Below are positions 38,154-46,421 of a stretch of DNA of 64,000 bases, piece by piece (the first letter of the stretch is position 1; each line of letters opens with the position of its first letter). This DNA comes from Fervidobacterium pennivorans DSM 9078. Lineage in GTDB: Bacteria > Thermotogota > Thermotogae > Thermotogales > Fervidobacteriaceae. The DNA lies in assembly GCF_000235405.2 (NCBI RefSeq), contig NC_017095.1, forward strand, positions 707,501 to 771,500. The letters are read 5' to 3'. The notes under the pieces were generated by a model. That model did no database searches and was not told where the DNA came from. It saw nothing but the letters and a program-made list of their open reading frames with translations. Made by a program: the position numbers and the translations under genes.

Positions 38154-38930
38154 ATGAACATAGTAGTTTTGATTAAGCAAGTTCCAAATACTGCAGAAAT
38201 TAAGATAGATCCCGTTACCAAAAACCTCATAAGAGATGGTGTTCCGAGTATTATCAATCCCGAAGATAAGAACGCTCTTGAAGAAGCTTTAAGAATTAAG
38301 GAAAAATTCGGCGGAAAAGTTACGGTTGTTACTATGGGACCTGCTCAAGCTGAAGAAGCTTTAAGAGAAGCTTTAGCAATGGGAGCTGATGAAGCGGTTC
38401 TTTTATCAGACAGGTTTTTTGCAGGTGCGGATACCTACGCAACTGCAAAAACGCTTTCGGCTTTTCTAAAGACAGTAAGCTATGACCTTATTCTCTGCGG
38501 ACGTCAAGCTATAGACGGCGATACCGCTCAAGTTGGTCCTCAAGTTGCGAACAAACTCGGAATTCCGCAAGTTACGTACGTCAAATATATAGAGATCGAC
38601 GGTGATACAGTAACGGTAAAAAGAACACTGGAGGATGGATACGAATTAATAAAAGTGAAAATGCCCGTACTTTTAACCGTAACAAAAGAGCTAAATACCC
38701 CAAGATATCCAACTATTCGTGGTATCTTTGAAGCTTATCAAAAAACTATAAGAGTTGTAACAGCACAAGATCTTGGATTAAATCCTGAAGAGATAGGTTT
38801 AAAAGGTTCACCAACAAGGGTTGTAACAATTATAACTCCCGAACATCAAAGGGAAACTGAAATACTCACGGGCGGAACTAAGGAAGTTGTGAACCGACTT
38901 GCTGAGAAAGTCCTGTCAGCTCTAAAGTGA
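38154..38930 (+). CDS. etfB: Electron transfer flavoprotein beta subunit
   Basis: 258 residues. INPEDKNALEEALRIKEKFGGKVTVVTMGPAQAEEALREALAMGADEAVLL and LILCGRQAIDGDTAQVGPQVANKLGIPQVTYV are characteristic. It binds the second nucleotide or flavin of Etf and pairs with EtfA. The ATG lies 11 bp after bcd with GAGGTGA. Intact, but its partner gene is truncated downstream. Confidence 0.95.
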   Translation: MNIVVLIKQVPNTAEIKIDPVTKNLIRDGVPSIINPEDKNALEEALRIKEKFGGKVTVVTMGPAQAEEALREALAMGADEAVLLSDRFFAGADTYATAKTLSAFLKTVSYDLILCGRQAIDGDTAQVGPQVANKLGIPQVTYVKYIEIDGDTVTVKRTLEDGYELIKVKMPVLLTVTKELNTPRYPTIRGIFEAYQKTIRVVTAQDLGLNPEEIGLKGSPTRVVTIITPEHQRETEILTGGTKEVVNRLAEKVLSALK

Positions 38931-38945
38931 TTTGAGGTGATAAAT

Positions 38946-39809
38946 ATGAGTAAAGATATTTGGATATTTGCCGAGCAAAGAAACGGAATTTTAATGAACT
39001 CAAGTCTTGAAATACTCGGAGAAGCGAAAAGACTTGCAGAAAAATCAGGTTCAAAAGCTTGCGCAGTTTTAATAGGTAATAACGTCTCGCAACTTTCGCA
39101 AGAGCTTATCAACCACGGTGCCGACATCGTTTATTTGATACAAGATCCTCTTCTAGAAAAATACTCAACGGATGGTTATTCAAAAGTTTTTGTAGACCTT
39201 GCTAAAGAATACCAACCGAATGTAATACTATTTTCAGCCACTCACATCGGTAGAGATCTGGCACCAAAGATAGCTTCTCAACTTCACACAGGGCTAACAG
39301 CTGACTGTACGAAACTTGATATAGACGAAGAAGGTAATTTACTCCAGACGCGTCCAGCTTTTGGTGGCAATATTTTAGCAACTATTAAATGTCCTGAAAA
39401 AAGACCGCAGATGGCAACTGTAAGACCGGGAGTTATGCAAAAATTACCGAAAGAAGAAAGAAAAGGCGAAATAATAGAGATAAAACCAAAGATATCAAAA
39501 GAAGACATTAGAATTGAAATTGTTGACGTTGTCAAAGAAATAGCCAACGCTGTTAAACTCGAAGAAGCCGAAGTAATCGTTTCAGGCGGACGAGGTCTTG
39601 GAGGTCCTGAAGGTTTCAAACTTCTTGAAAAACTTGCAAAGCTTTTAGGCGGTTGCGTCGGCGCTTCAAGAGCTGCTGTTGAAGCTGGTTGGATTTCTTA
39701 CGACCACCAGATTGGCCAAACAGGAAAGACTGTGAGACCGAAGGTATATATTGCTTGCGGAATAAGCGGAGCGCTGCAACACGTTGCAGGGGATAGTGTT
39801 AACTTGTAG
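38946..39809 (+). pseudogene. etfA: Electron transfer flavoprotein alpha subunit, C-terminus cut off by an IS
   Basis: The frame runs from ATG 38946 to a stop inside IS copy B. Native sequence covers ~282 residues (IWIFAEQRNGILMN, SATHIGRDLAPKIASQL, VSGGRGLGGPEGFKLLEKLA, YDHQIGQTGKTVRPKVYIACGISGALQHVAG). The last six codons derive from the IS. About 50 C-terminal residues of the FAD domain expected in the family are missing. EtfA probably cannot hold FAD properly, unless another copy exists elsewhere. Confidence 0.92.
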
Positions 39810-40850
39810 TGATGAAAGAGTGTAATTGTGAAAGAATGCGATTGATATTGCCATTGTGCGTTTTCCAAAGATTCTTCACTACACAAAATCCTTGAATATA
39901 TTTCGCTAAGTTCTTCGTATTCTTCAGCCCTCGCTTGAGTCGGAAAAAGTCTTTCAACAATGAAAACTTAGATTCACATTGATTGTTTTTACCGAGCGGT
40001 ACCACTACGTGATTGATATTTCTGAACAACAGCTTTACTGCACTTTCATATGCACCAAGTCCATCAGTAATAAGTTCAATGTTTCTAGGTTTTGAATTAC
40101 CAAAGAACTTCTCGAGCAATACTTTGACTTGTCCCATATCACGATACTTTGAGACATGCCAACAAAGAATTAAGTTAGTTTCGTGATCAACTAATAGCCA
40201 AACATAGTACTTTTGTTCTTTGAACACAAGAACAGTTTCATCAGCATGAACTGAGAAAACATTTTCGATGGTAAATGTTGGAAAAAGTACAGAGAATAAA
40301 GTACACAATTTAATAACCCATTTGTATATGGTGACATGAGATACTTTGATATTAAGAGAATGAGCAAGAGAGCGATAAGACATATTGTGTTTCATATACA
40401 AAACGAAAGCCTTTAAGACGAAAAAGATAGGGAAGCGGAAGTATTTAAATTTCTCAGGAATAAGGGTGACTGGTTCGGGGAGGTTAAAAGGTACTCTATC
40501 TTTGGTACGACAAGCTCTACAACGGAAGACAACGAAAGAGCGACGGACTTTGTAAATTTGCATAGATTTACCACAAGAAGTGCATTTGGGATAAGGGAAA
40601 GGGAAGTTTTTGCGTTTTTGAGAATGGGAGAGTTTGAAAGAATGATGGCAGAGTTTGCAAAGGAATTGTTGGTTACCGTATTTGTCATGACCGTTTTTGT
40701 ATAAGCTGGTGGAACCGCATTTTGGACAAGAGAGCGTTGAGTTGTTCATATCGGGATACCTCCTTTGTCGAGAGTTGGTTGGGGGGTGTCCCCTCTTTAT
40801 AAGGATAATGCAGTTTTTGGAAAGTTTCAATACTTTTAGTTAACATTATC
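39792..40850 (-). mobile_element. IS element copy B, at a rearrangement junction
   Basis: 1,059 bp with the same terminal repeats as copy A. The left flank is etfA (TTGCAGGG) and the right flank is the leader of a lipoprotein gene (AGGAAAAG); no target duplication joins them. The two sides were therefore brought together by recombination or an IS-mediated deletion or inversion. Confidence 0.92.
39799..40749 (-). CDS. IS transposase, copy B
   Basis: 316 residues, same protein as copies A and C within the frame from ATG at 40749: N-terminal zinc ribbons and a DDE core (HADET, ITDG, CESKF). Silent changes distinguish the copies. Confidence 0.88.
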   Translation of the reverse strand: MNNSTLSCPKCGSTSLYKNGHDKYGNQQFLCKLCHHSFKLSHSQKRKNFPFPYPKCTSCGKSMQIYKVRRSFVVFRCRACRTKDRVPFNLPEPVTLIPEKFKYFRFPIFFVLKAFVLYMKHNMSYRSLAHSLNIKVSHVTIYKWVIKLCTLFSVLFPTFTIENVFSVHADETVLVFKEQKYYVWLLVDHETNLILCWHVSKYRDMGQVKVLLEKFFGNSKPRNIELITDGLGAYESAVKLLFRNINHVVVPLGKNNQCESKFSLLKDFFRLKRGLKNTKNLAKYIQGFCVVKNLWKTHNGNINRILSQLHSFITTS

Positions 40851-40873
40851 AGGAAAAGGAAAGGAGGGTTAAC

Positions 40874-42346
40874 ATGAAAAAATTGTTTTGGAAGGTATTG
40901 GTTTTGTTTTCGCTTTTGATAACATTAAGTTGTACTCAACAAACAACAAGTATTTCTGAATTTACAAGTATTTCTGAATTTAATATATCCATAAGTCCTG
41001 CAACCGATTTAACGATTTCTCAAGGAGGAAGCGAAAGCATAACGCTTACAGTAGAAAGAAGAAACTTCGATCAACCAATCATGTTAAGTTTAGAAGGTGC
41101 ACCAAACGGGATAACTTTAAGTGCAACGAGTGTTGAAGGAAATGAGAAAACAAAACAGCTAACGATATCAGTATCATCAAGTGTGCCAGTTGGAACATAT
41201 AACATGGAAATAAGGGCGAGTGGTGGTGAAATTACTAGAACAGCGAATATTACGGTTACAGTTGTGACTCCAGGACTTGCAAACAGCCCCTGGCCAATGT
41301 TTAGAGGAGATCCACAACACACAGGAAGGAGCAAATATATTGGATCACAAGTTGCAAACGTGAAATGGTATTATCAAACCAATAATAGAATTTTTTATTC
41401 TTCTCCAGCAATAGGCCCTGACGGAACAATATATATTGGATCAGATGACGGGAATCTCTACGCTATAAATCCCAATGGAACTTTAAAGTGGAAGTATACT
41501 ACCATTATTCCTATCACCTCCTCTCCAGCGATAGGCTCAGACGGTACAATATATGTTGGATCATGCGACTATCTCTGCGCTCTAACTCCCAATGGAAGTT
41601 TAAAATGGAAGTATACTACCGATAGTTTGATCTTCATCTCCTCACCTGCGATAGGCTCTGACGGTACAATATATGTTGGATCAGAAGACGGAAATCTCTA
41701 CGCTATAAATCCCAATGGAACTTTAAAATGGAAGTATACTACCGATGGTTTTATCCATTCTTCCCCAGCGATAGGCTCTGACGGTACAATATATGTTGGG
41801 TCACATGATGGAAATCTTTACGCTATAAATCCCAATGGAACTTTAAAATGGAAGTATACTACCGGTTATCCGATCTGGTCCTCTCCAGCGATAGGCTCTG
41901 ACGGTACAATATATGTTGGATCATGGGACAAAAATCTCTACGCTATAAATCCCAATGGAAGTTTAAAATGGAAGTATCCTACCGGTGATGAGATCACCTC
42001 CTCCCCAGCGATAGGCTCAGACGGTACAATATATGTTGGATCAGTCGACGGAAATCTCTACGCTCTAAACCCAGATGGAACTTTAAAATGGAAATATAAT
42101 ACCTATGCTGCTATTCAATCCTCTCCAGCAATAGGCTCTGATGGTTCAATTTATTTTGGATCTTATTCACTTGTATTTGAATCAGGATACTTTTATTGCC
42201 TAAACCCAAGTGGAACTTTGAAATGGAAGACTTCTATAGGTTCATCTGGAACTTATTATGGAACCTATTCGTCGCCTGCAATAGGTGCAGATGGAACGGT
42301 ATATATCGGTGCTTTAGATGGAAGACTATACGCAATTGGAGACTGA
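40874..42346 (+). CDS. PQQ-like beta-propeller lipoprotein with Ig-like domain
   Basis: 490 residues. Signal peptide with lipobox (VLFSLLITLSC) so a lipid-anchored outer protein. A tandem TSISEF TSISEF follows, then an Ig-like domain (residues ~35-135, LTISQGGSESITLTVERRNF) and PWPMFRGDPQHTGRS, typical of PQQ-propeller proteins. Eight repeats of ~40 residues follow (SSPAIGSDGTIYVGS, NLYAINPNGTLKWKYTT). There are no dehydrogenase catalytic residues, so it is structural or binding, not a PQQ enzyme. IS copy B lies 23 bp upstream and has replaced the promoter. Confidence 0.88.
   Translation: MKKLFWKVLVLFSLLITLSCTQQTTSISEFTSISEFNISISPATDLTISQGGSESITLTVERRNFDQPIMLSLEGAPNGITLSATSVEGNEKTKQLTISVSSSVPVGTYNMEIRASGGEITRTANITVTVVTPGLANSPWPMFRGDPQHTGRSKYIGSQVANVKWYYQTNNRIFYSSPAIGPDGTIYIGSDDGNLYAINPNGTLKWKYTTIIPITSSPAIGSDGTIYVGSCDYLCALTPNGSLKWKYTTDSLIFISSPAIGSDGTIYVGSEDGNLYAINPNGTLKWKYTTDGFIHSSPAIGSDGTIYVGSHDGNLYAINPNGTLKWKYTTGYPIWSSPAIGSDGTIYVGSWDKNLYAINPNGSLKWKYPTGDEITSSPAIGSDGTIYVGSVDGNLYALNPDGTLKWKYNTYAAIQSSPAIGSDGSIYFGSYSLVFESGYFYCLNPSGTLKWKTSIGSSGTYYGTYSSPAIGADGTVYIGALDGRLYAIGD
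41390..42325 (+). repeat. Near-identical 120-bp coding repeats, gene 1
   Basis: Units of exactly 120 bp (for example starts near 41761, 41881, 42001) repeat CCAGCGATAGGCTCTGACGG with few changes. Variation is concentrated in short segments after KWKYTT and after VGS. Confidence 0.85.
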
Positions 42347-42394
42347 AACTTGAGGTGCAAAATTATTATTTGTATCACTTGAAAGAATTTGCTG

Positions 42395-42428
42395 AATCCT
42401 TCGGTGGAACACACCGAAGGATTTAATT
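42395..42428 (+). terminator. Terminator after lipoprotein gene 1
   Basis: A 12-bp stem, AATCCTTCGGTG (42395-42406) with CACCGAAGGATT (42412-42423), then TTAATTTA. A copy is at 44544-44577. Confidence 0.88.
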
Positions 42429-42858
42429 TACACGTTTTGTTTCCTCCCCAAAATTCTTTTTGTTCTGCTGAAGAGTGTTACTAAACAAACGATCAGCAGT
42501 GCAACAACCGTTCCAAAACCAGCTCCTGTCATGTCGATTATAACATCGTTCAACGATGAACCGCGGTTGTAAAAAAGCTGGTTGTATTTGTCAAGATCTG
42601 CTTCCAGAAAGAGCTGAGAAAATAACTCTTTTGAGTTTGTGGGTTTCTTTAAGTGCGTAAAACAAGACAAGTGTAGTAAGAAACCCAAGTCCGAAATAGA
42701 GTCCAAAATGATTTTCTAAGAAGCATCTCAGTTGGAACGTATTCGGTCTTGAACCGCCAGTGTTTTAATTTTGTTTCTAAAGAGATAAACCATCTTGTGT
42801 TTGAAAAATCTACTATGCTGTCAATCTTTTTTAGTGTGCGGTAAACAAACCTTGCCTG
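42428..42858 (-). pseudogene. VanZ-family gene remnant, copy 1
   Basis: The C-terminal VanZ-like part (DKYNQLFYNRGSSLNDVIIDMTGAGFG and a last transmembrane helix) is readable but the upstream part is in other frames, and the gene is cut at the duplication end (42858). It shares the frameshifts described for the copy at 44577-45124. Confidence 0.75.
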
Positions 42859-42944
42859 GCATTGTAATTCTCGAAGACGAAACCCACGGTGTACCAGCAG
42901 TGTAATGTATGAAAAAAATAATTCGTTTGATTATTCACCAAACA

Positions 42945-42973
42945 AAAAGCGAGGAGAAATCCTCGCATTTTTG
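42945..42973. terminator. Terminator hairpin in the spacer
   Basis: GCGAGGA (42949-42955), GAAA loop, TCCTCGC (42960-42966), flanked by A and T runs. Confidence 0.85.
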
Positions 42974-43083
42974 TTTTGAAAATCTTTCATGATCGGTTTT
43001 TGAATCGAAGATTTTGTGAATTTTTCGTAAACATTTTTGAAGATTTTTGAAATATGTTATAATATATGAAAGGAGTTTTTTCT

Positions 43084-43191
43084 TTGATTCAACGGTGGAA
43101 TATCAAAACAACTTTACAAAAAGCAGTGGGATCAAAAAGAAAGTATCAACGCCCGTTAGAATTTTTTAATGATATTCGATTTCCGTCTTGA
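43084..43191 (+). CDS. Possible 35-residue small protein
   Basis: A TTG start follows AAAGGAG at 7 bp, itself after TATAAT. The product is basic and ends in EFFNDIRFPS. No relative is recognised. It may be a remnant of a larger gene; evidence is limited to the ribosome site and promoter. Confidence 0.25.
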   Translation: MIQRWNIKTTLQKAVGSKRKYQRPLEFFNDIRFPS

Positions 43192-43322
43192 AAGTGCGTG
43201 TCAGACAGTATGGAAGGGAGGGGTAGTGAAAATTTATCAGAGCAAGAATATGGTTAGTCCTTGAGTACTTTCCAGCACAAAAGTTATTGGAATTTTGCTA
43301 GGAAAAGGAAAGGAGGGTTAAC

Positions 43323-44495
43323 ATGAAAAAATTGTTTTGGAAGGTATTGGTTTTGTTTTCGCTTTTGATAACATTAAGTTGTACTCAACAAACAACAGTT
43401 ACAGTTGTGACTTCAGGACTTGCAAACAGCCCTTGGCCTATGTTTAGAGGAGATCCACAACACACAGGAAGGAGCAAATATATTGGATCGCAAGTTGCAA
43501 ACGTGAAATGGTATTATCAAACCAATAATAGAATTTTTTATTCTTCTCCAGCAATAGGCCCTGACGGAACAATATATATTGGATCATCAGATATTGAATC
43601 ATCAACCGCAAATCTCTACGCTATAAATCCCAATGGAACTTTAAAATGGAAGTATACTACTTTAGGTGATTCTATCTGGTCCTCTCCAGCGATAGGCTCT
43701 GACGGTACAATATATTTTGGAGCAGGTGACAACAATCTCTACGCTATAAATCCCAATGGAACTTTAAAATGGAAGTATACTACCGGTAGTGATATCTGGT
43801 CCTCTCCAGCGATAGGCTCAGACGGTACAATATATATTGGATCAGATGACAACAATCTCTACGCTATAAATCCCAATGGAACTTTAAAATGGAAGTATAC
43901 TACCGGTGGTAATATCCACTCCTCTCCAGCGATAGGCTCTGACGGTACAATATATGTTGGGTCACATGATGGAAATCTTTACGCTATAAATCCCAATGGA
44001 ACTTTAAAATGGAAGTATACTATCGATGATCTTATCGATTCTTCCCCAGCGATAGGCTCTGACGGTACAATATATGTTGGATCATGGGACGGAAATCTCT
44101 ACGCTATAAATCCAGATGGAACTTTAAAGTGGGAGTATAATACACCCCTTATTCCTATCATCTCCTCCCCAGCGATAGGCTCTGACGGAACAATATATAT
44201 TGGATCAGTAGACGGAACTCTCCACGCTATAAATCCCAATGGAAGTTTAAAATGGAAGTATACTACCGATGGTTTTATCGAGTCTTCCCCAGCGATAGGC
44301 TCAGACGGGGCAATTTATTTTGGATCATGGGATACTGGATCTGAATCAGGATACTTTTATTGCCTAAACCCAAATGGAAAATTGAAATGGAAGACTTCTA
44401 TAGGTTATGGAACCTATTCGTCGCCTGCAATAGGTGCAGATGGAACGGTATATATCGGTGCTTTAGATGGAAGACTATACGCAATTGGAGACTGA
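43323..44495 (+). CDS. PQQ-like beta-propeller lipoprotein, paralog without Ig-like domain
   Basis: 390 residues. The signal peptide and lipobox are identical to the paralog at 40874, but CTQQTT joins directly to VTVVTSGLANSPWPMF, so the ~105-residue Ig-like domain is lost. Eight propeller repeats follow with different variable segments (GDSIWSS, GSDIWSS, GNIHSS, DLIDSS). Extracellular or periplasmic; ligand unknown. Read with its neighbour it suggests repeat shuffling after duplication. Confidence 0.87.
   Translation: MKKLFWKVLVLFSLLITLSCTQQTTVTVVTSGLANSPWPMFRGDPQHTGRSKYIGSQVANVKWYYQTNNRIFYSSPAIGPDGTIYIGSSDIESSTANLYAINPNGTLKWKYTTLGDSIWSSPAIGSDGTIYFGAGDNNLYAINPNGTLKWKYTTGSDIWSSPAIGSDGTIYIGSDDNNLYAINPNGTLKWKYTTGGNIHSSPAIGSDGTIYVGSHDGNLYAINPNGTLKWKYTIDDLIDSSPAIGSDGTIYVGSWDGNLYAINPDGTLKWEYNTPLIPIISSPAIGSDGTIYIGSVDGTLHAINPNGSLKWKYTTDGFIESSPAIGSDGAIYFGSWDTGSESGYFYCLNPNGKLKWKTSIGYGTYSSPAIGADGTVYIGALDGRLYAIGD
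43535..44475 (+). repeat. Near-identical 120-bp coding repeats, gene 2
   Basis: The same 120-bp units as in gene 1 (starts near 43801, 43921, 44041), including stretches identical to units of gene 1, which suggests gene conversion or recombination between the two genes. Confidence 0.85.
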
Positions 44496-44543
44496 AACTT
44501 GAGGTGCAAAATTATTATTTGTATCACTTGAAAGAATTTGCTG

Positions 44544-44577
44544 AATCCTTCGGTGGAACACACCGAAGGATTTAATT
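44544..44577 (+). terminator. Terminator after lipoprotein gene 2
   Basis: The same 12-bp stem as after gene 1 (44544-44555 with 44561-44572), followed by a T-rich run. Confidence 0.88.
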
Positions 44578-45124
44578 TATACGTTTTGTTTCCTCCCCAA
44601 AATTCTTTTTGTTCTGCTGAAGAGTGTTACTAAACAAACGATCAGCAGTGCAACAATCGTTCCAAAACCAGCTCCTGTCATGTCGATGATGACATCGTTC
44701 AACGATGAACCGCGGTTGTAAAAAAGCTGGTTGTATTTGTCAAGATCTGCTTCCAGAAAGAGCTGAGAAAATAACTCTTTTGAGTTTGTGGGTTTCTTTA
44801 AGTGCGTAAAACAAGACAAGTGTAGTAAGAAACCCAAGTCCGAAATAGAGTCCAAAATGATTTTCTAAGAAGCATCTCAGTTGGAACGTATTCGGTCTTG
44901 AACCGCCAGTGTTTTAATTTTGTTTCTAAAGAGATAAACCATCTTGTGTTTGAAAAATCTACTATGCTGTCAATCTTTTTTAGTGCGCGGTAAACAAACT
45001 TTGCCTGCCTTTCGGATTCTTGCGGAAGGCTTGATGAAAAGTAAAAAATCATGCCGATCCACAGAAGCACAGCTACAATTAAAACTGCGTACACAACGCT
45101 TCTAACCTTGACTTTCAATTTCAT
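44577..45124 (-). pseudogene. VanZ-family membrane protein gene with two frameshifts
   Basis: The first frame from 45124 gives an N-terminal membrane helix (VVYAVLIVAVLLWIGMIFYFSSSLPQ). Near 44862 the typical HFGLYFGLGFLTTLVLFYAL continues in a second frame. Near 44755 a third frame carries DKYNQLFYNRGSSLNDVIIDMTGAGFG, the VanZ signature. Two indels therefore separate otherwise good VanZ sequence. Its start overlaps the DUF4129-like gene by 23 bp, so it once ended that operon. Function of VanZ proteins is poorly defined. Confidence 0.75.
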
Positions 45125-46421
45125 TTCCTCCTCGGTTCAGAAGCTCTACAAGTCTTTCGAAACTTGTTTTTAGATTTTTTTCGTCAAACGGAATATCTCT
45201 TTCCAAAGCGTATTCATATCTTACAAAAAGATTTGTGAAAAACTCGAAATCATCATTCTTAAATACTTCTAATAGCTCGTAAGGTGTTAGATGATCAAAG
45301 CTTTTAAAAAATTCTTTTCGAATGTAAAGATAAGCGTGCTTTACAAATTCAAGTCCTTCAAGCTGGAGTATCTCTTCAAAAGAAAAATCGGTTTTGAAAA
45401 ACAACGGCGCTGCATCTTCATTTTCTTTTTCAACCAAAACCGTACTTTCACCACTTTCTAAAAGGATTTTAAAAAGCGGAATTAGAGAACATATAATCAA
45501 ACATGTTCCAACTACGTTCAAAATCGTTATAAGTCTTGAATAGTTCCTTTGGGAAGCTAAATTTTTCTGGTTTTGAGCGTACCAAGTTACCGTTGCTTGT
45601 TTGGATATTATTTCTCTTTCAATTTGATCTGTTGAATTTGACTGATAGAGATTTGTTTGGTAATTAATTCTCGAGATCGTGAAAAGTATCGTGGAAAAAA
45701 TAGTAACTGCAAAAATAATCAAAAGCCCCAACGCAGTTCCTTTTGTGAATTTTAGTTTAGCTTTGACAGCTGAAATCAGTATAAGAGCGAATGTTAGTAA
45801 AAGCTGGATGGAGAGAATTATTTCTCTTACCAAAAGATCTTTTCTTTCCTTTTCAGATATCTCAAGGTCGCTTGTTTGAAGTTCCCCAGTTCTTGCTTCA
45901 TTTTGCGGCTTTTCTTGACGTTTTACCTCAACGTTGAGATTGTACTCTTCAGCAGGTTTTATTTCAGGAACTAGAGCAGGAGCTAATTTAAGAGTCGTTC
46001 CTGAAAGTGGGATCAAAAGTATTAAAGGGAGAATGTAGAGAATTTTTGAATCTCTAAAGTTTTTCAAAGCGTAAATTAAGAGAGTACCAGCTTGGAAAAT
46101 AGGAAGATAAGTAAAATTATTGTTCAGTCCAGAGAGCGGTGTTGAAAGCAGAAGAATTGAAAAGATCAAAAACGGGGTATACTTGTTCTTTGCTCTTTTG
46201 TAAGTTAAAACAAAAATCAGACTTGCTGAAGCGAAAAAGTTTGACTGGATAGCTACAAAGACCGCATAACCCAAACTTAGAATAAAGGTTTCTATTTTGC
46301 TTTTCGTCTTAAAAATTCTAAAAAGCAAAGCGAAAGAAACTATTGATAGAAGATTGATTTTAGTTGAAAAAGAAAGAAAAGACAGTGCGATTATCAGGCC
46401 ATCCAGCAGTATATCTACCAT
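45102..46421 (-). CDS. Multi-pass membrane protein, DUF4129-like C-terminus
   Basis: About 439 residues from ATG 46421. Six or more hydrophobic segments fill the first ~130 and the region ~210-340; a polar loop (PEIKPAEEYNLNVEVKRQEK) lies between them. The soluble C-terminus (SFDHLTPYELLEVF, LVRYEYALERDIPFDE) resembles DUF4129 tails. It overlaps the DUF58 gene; this pair usually accompanies MoxR ATPase and transglutaminase-like genes, neither seen here. Function unknown. Confidence 0.65.
   Translation of the reverse strand: MVDILLDGLIIALSFLSFSTKINLLSIVSFALLFRIFKTKSKIETFILSLGYAVFVAIQSNFFASASLIFVLTYKRAKNKYTPFLIFSILLLSTPLSGLNNNFTYLPIFQAGTLLIYALKNFRDSKILYILPLILLIPLSGTTLKLAPALVPEIKPAEEYNLNVEVKRQEKPQNEARTGELQTSDLEISEKERKDLLVREIILSIQLLLTFALILISAVKAKLKFTKGTALGLLIIFAVTIFSTILFTISRINYQTNLYQSNSTDQIEREIISKQATVTWYAQNQKNLASQRNYSRLITILNVVGTCLIICSLIPLFKILLESGESTVLVEKENEDAAPLFFKTDFSFEEILQLEGLEFVKHAYLYIRKEFFKSFDHLTPYELLEVFKNDDFEFFTNLFVRYEYALERDIPFDEKNLKTSFERLVELLNRGGNEIESQG

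Larger units (their letters stand above)
40851..42858 (+). repeat. First unit of a tandem duplication (propeller lipoprotein plus VanZ remnant)
   Basis: The unit from AGGAAAAGG to TTGCCTG recurs at 43300-45007. It contains the propeller gene, its terminator and a VanZ-family remnant. The second unit is ~300 bp shorter because its gene lacks the Ig-like domain. Confidence 0.88.
42859..43299. other. Spacer between duplicated units, with remnants
   Basis: It begins with the tail of an unidentified plus-strand frame (ILEDETHGVPAV then stop, to about 42903). A strong terminator lies at 42945-42973. A promoter-like TATAAT near 43060 follows, with AAAGGAG leading to a 35-codon TTG frame (43084-43191). 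The rest shows nothing recognisable. Confidence 0.5.
43300..45007 (+). repeat. Second unit of the tandem duplication
   Basis: Homologous to 40851-42858. The leader AGGAAAAGGAAAGGAGGG, signal peptide, propeller region, terminator and VanZ remnant are shared. It diverges after TTGCCTG at 45007, where the second unit continues into the native start of the VanZ gene. Confidence 0.88.

Noticed and set aside
39792-40850. Composite transposon bounded by IS copies A and B
   Set aside because: Copy A has its own clean 8-bp duplication and the material between is housekeeping genes in conserved operons; no shared duplication frames the interval.
41390-44475. CRISPR-like or non-coding tandem array
   Set aside because: The 120-bp units stay in one open frame and encode propeller repeats with conserved hydrophobic pattern; there are no short repeats with unique spacers.
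40874-44495. PQQ-dependent dehydrogenases
   Set aside because: Only propeller repeats are present; catalytic and quinone-binding residues of the enzymes are not visible, and a lipobox suggests a surface protein.
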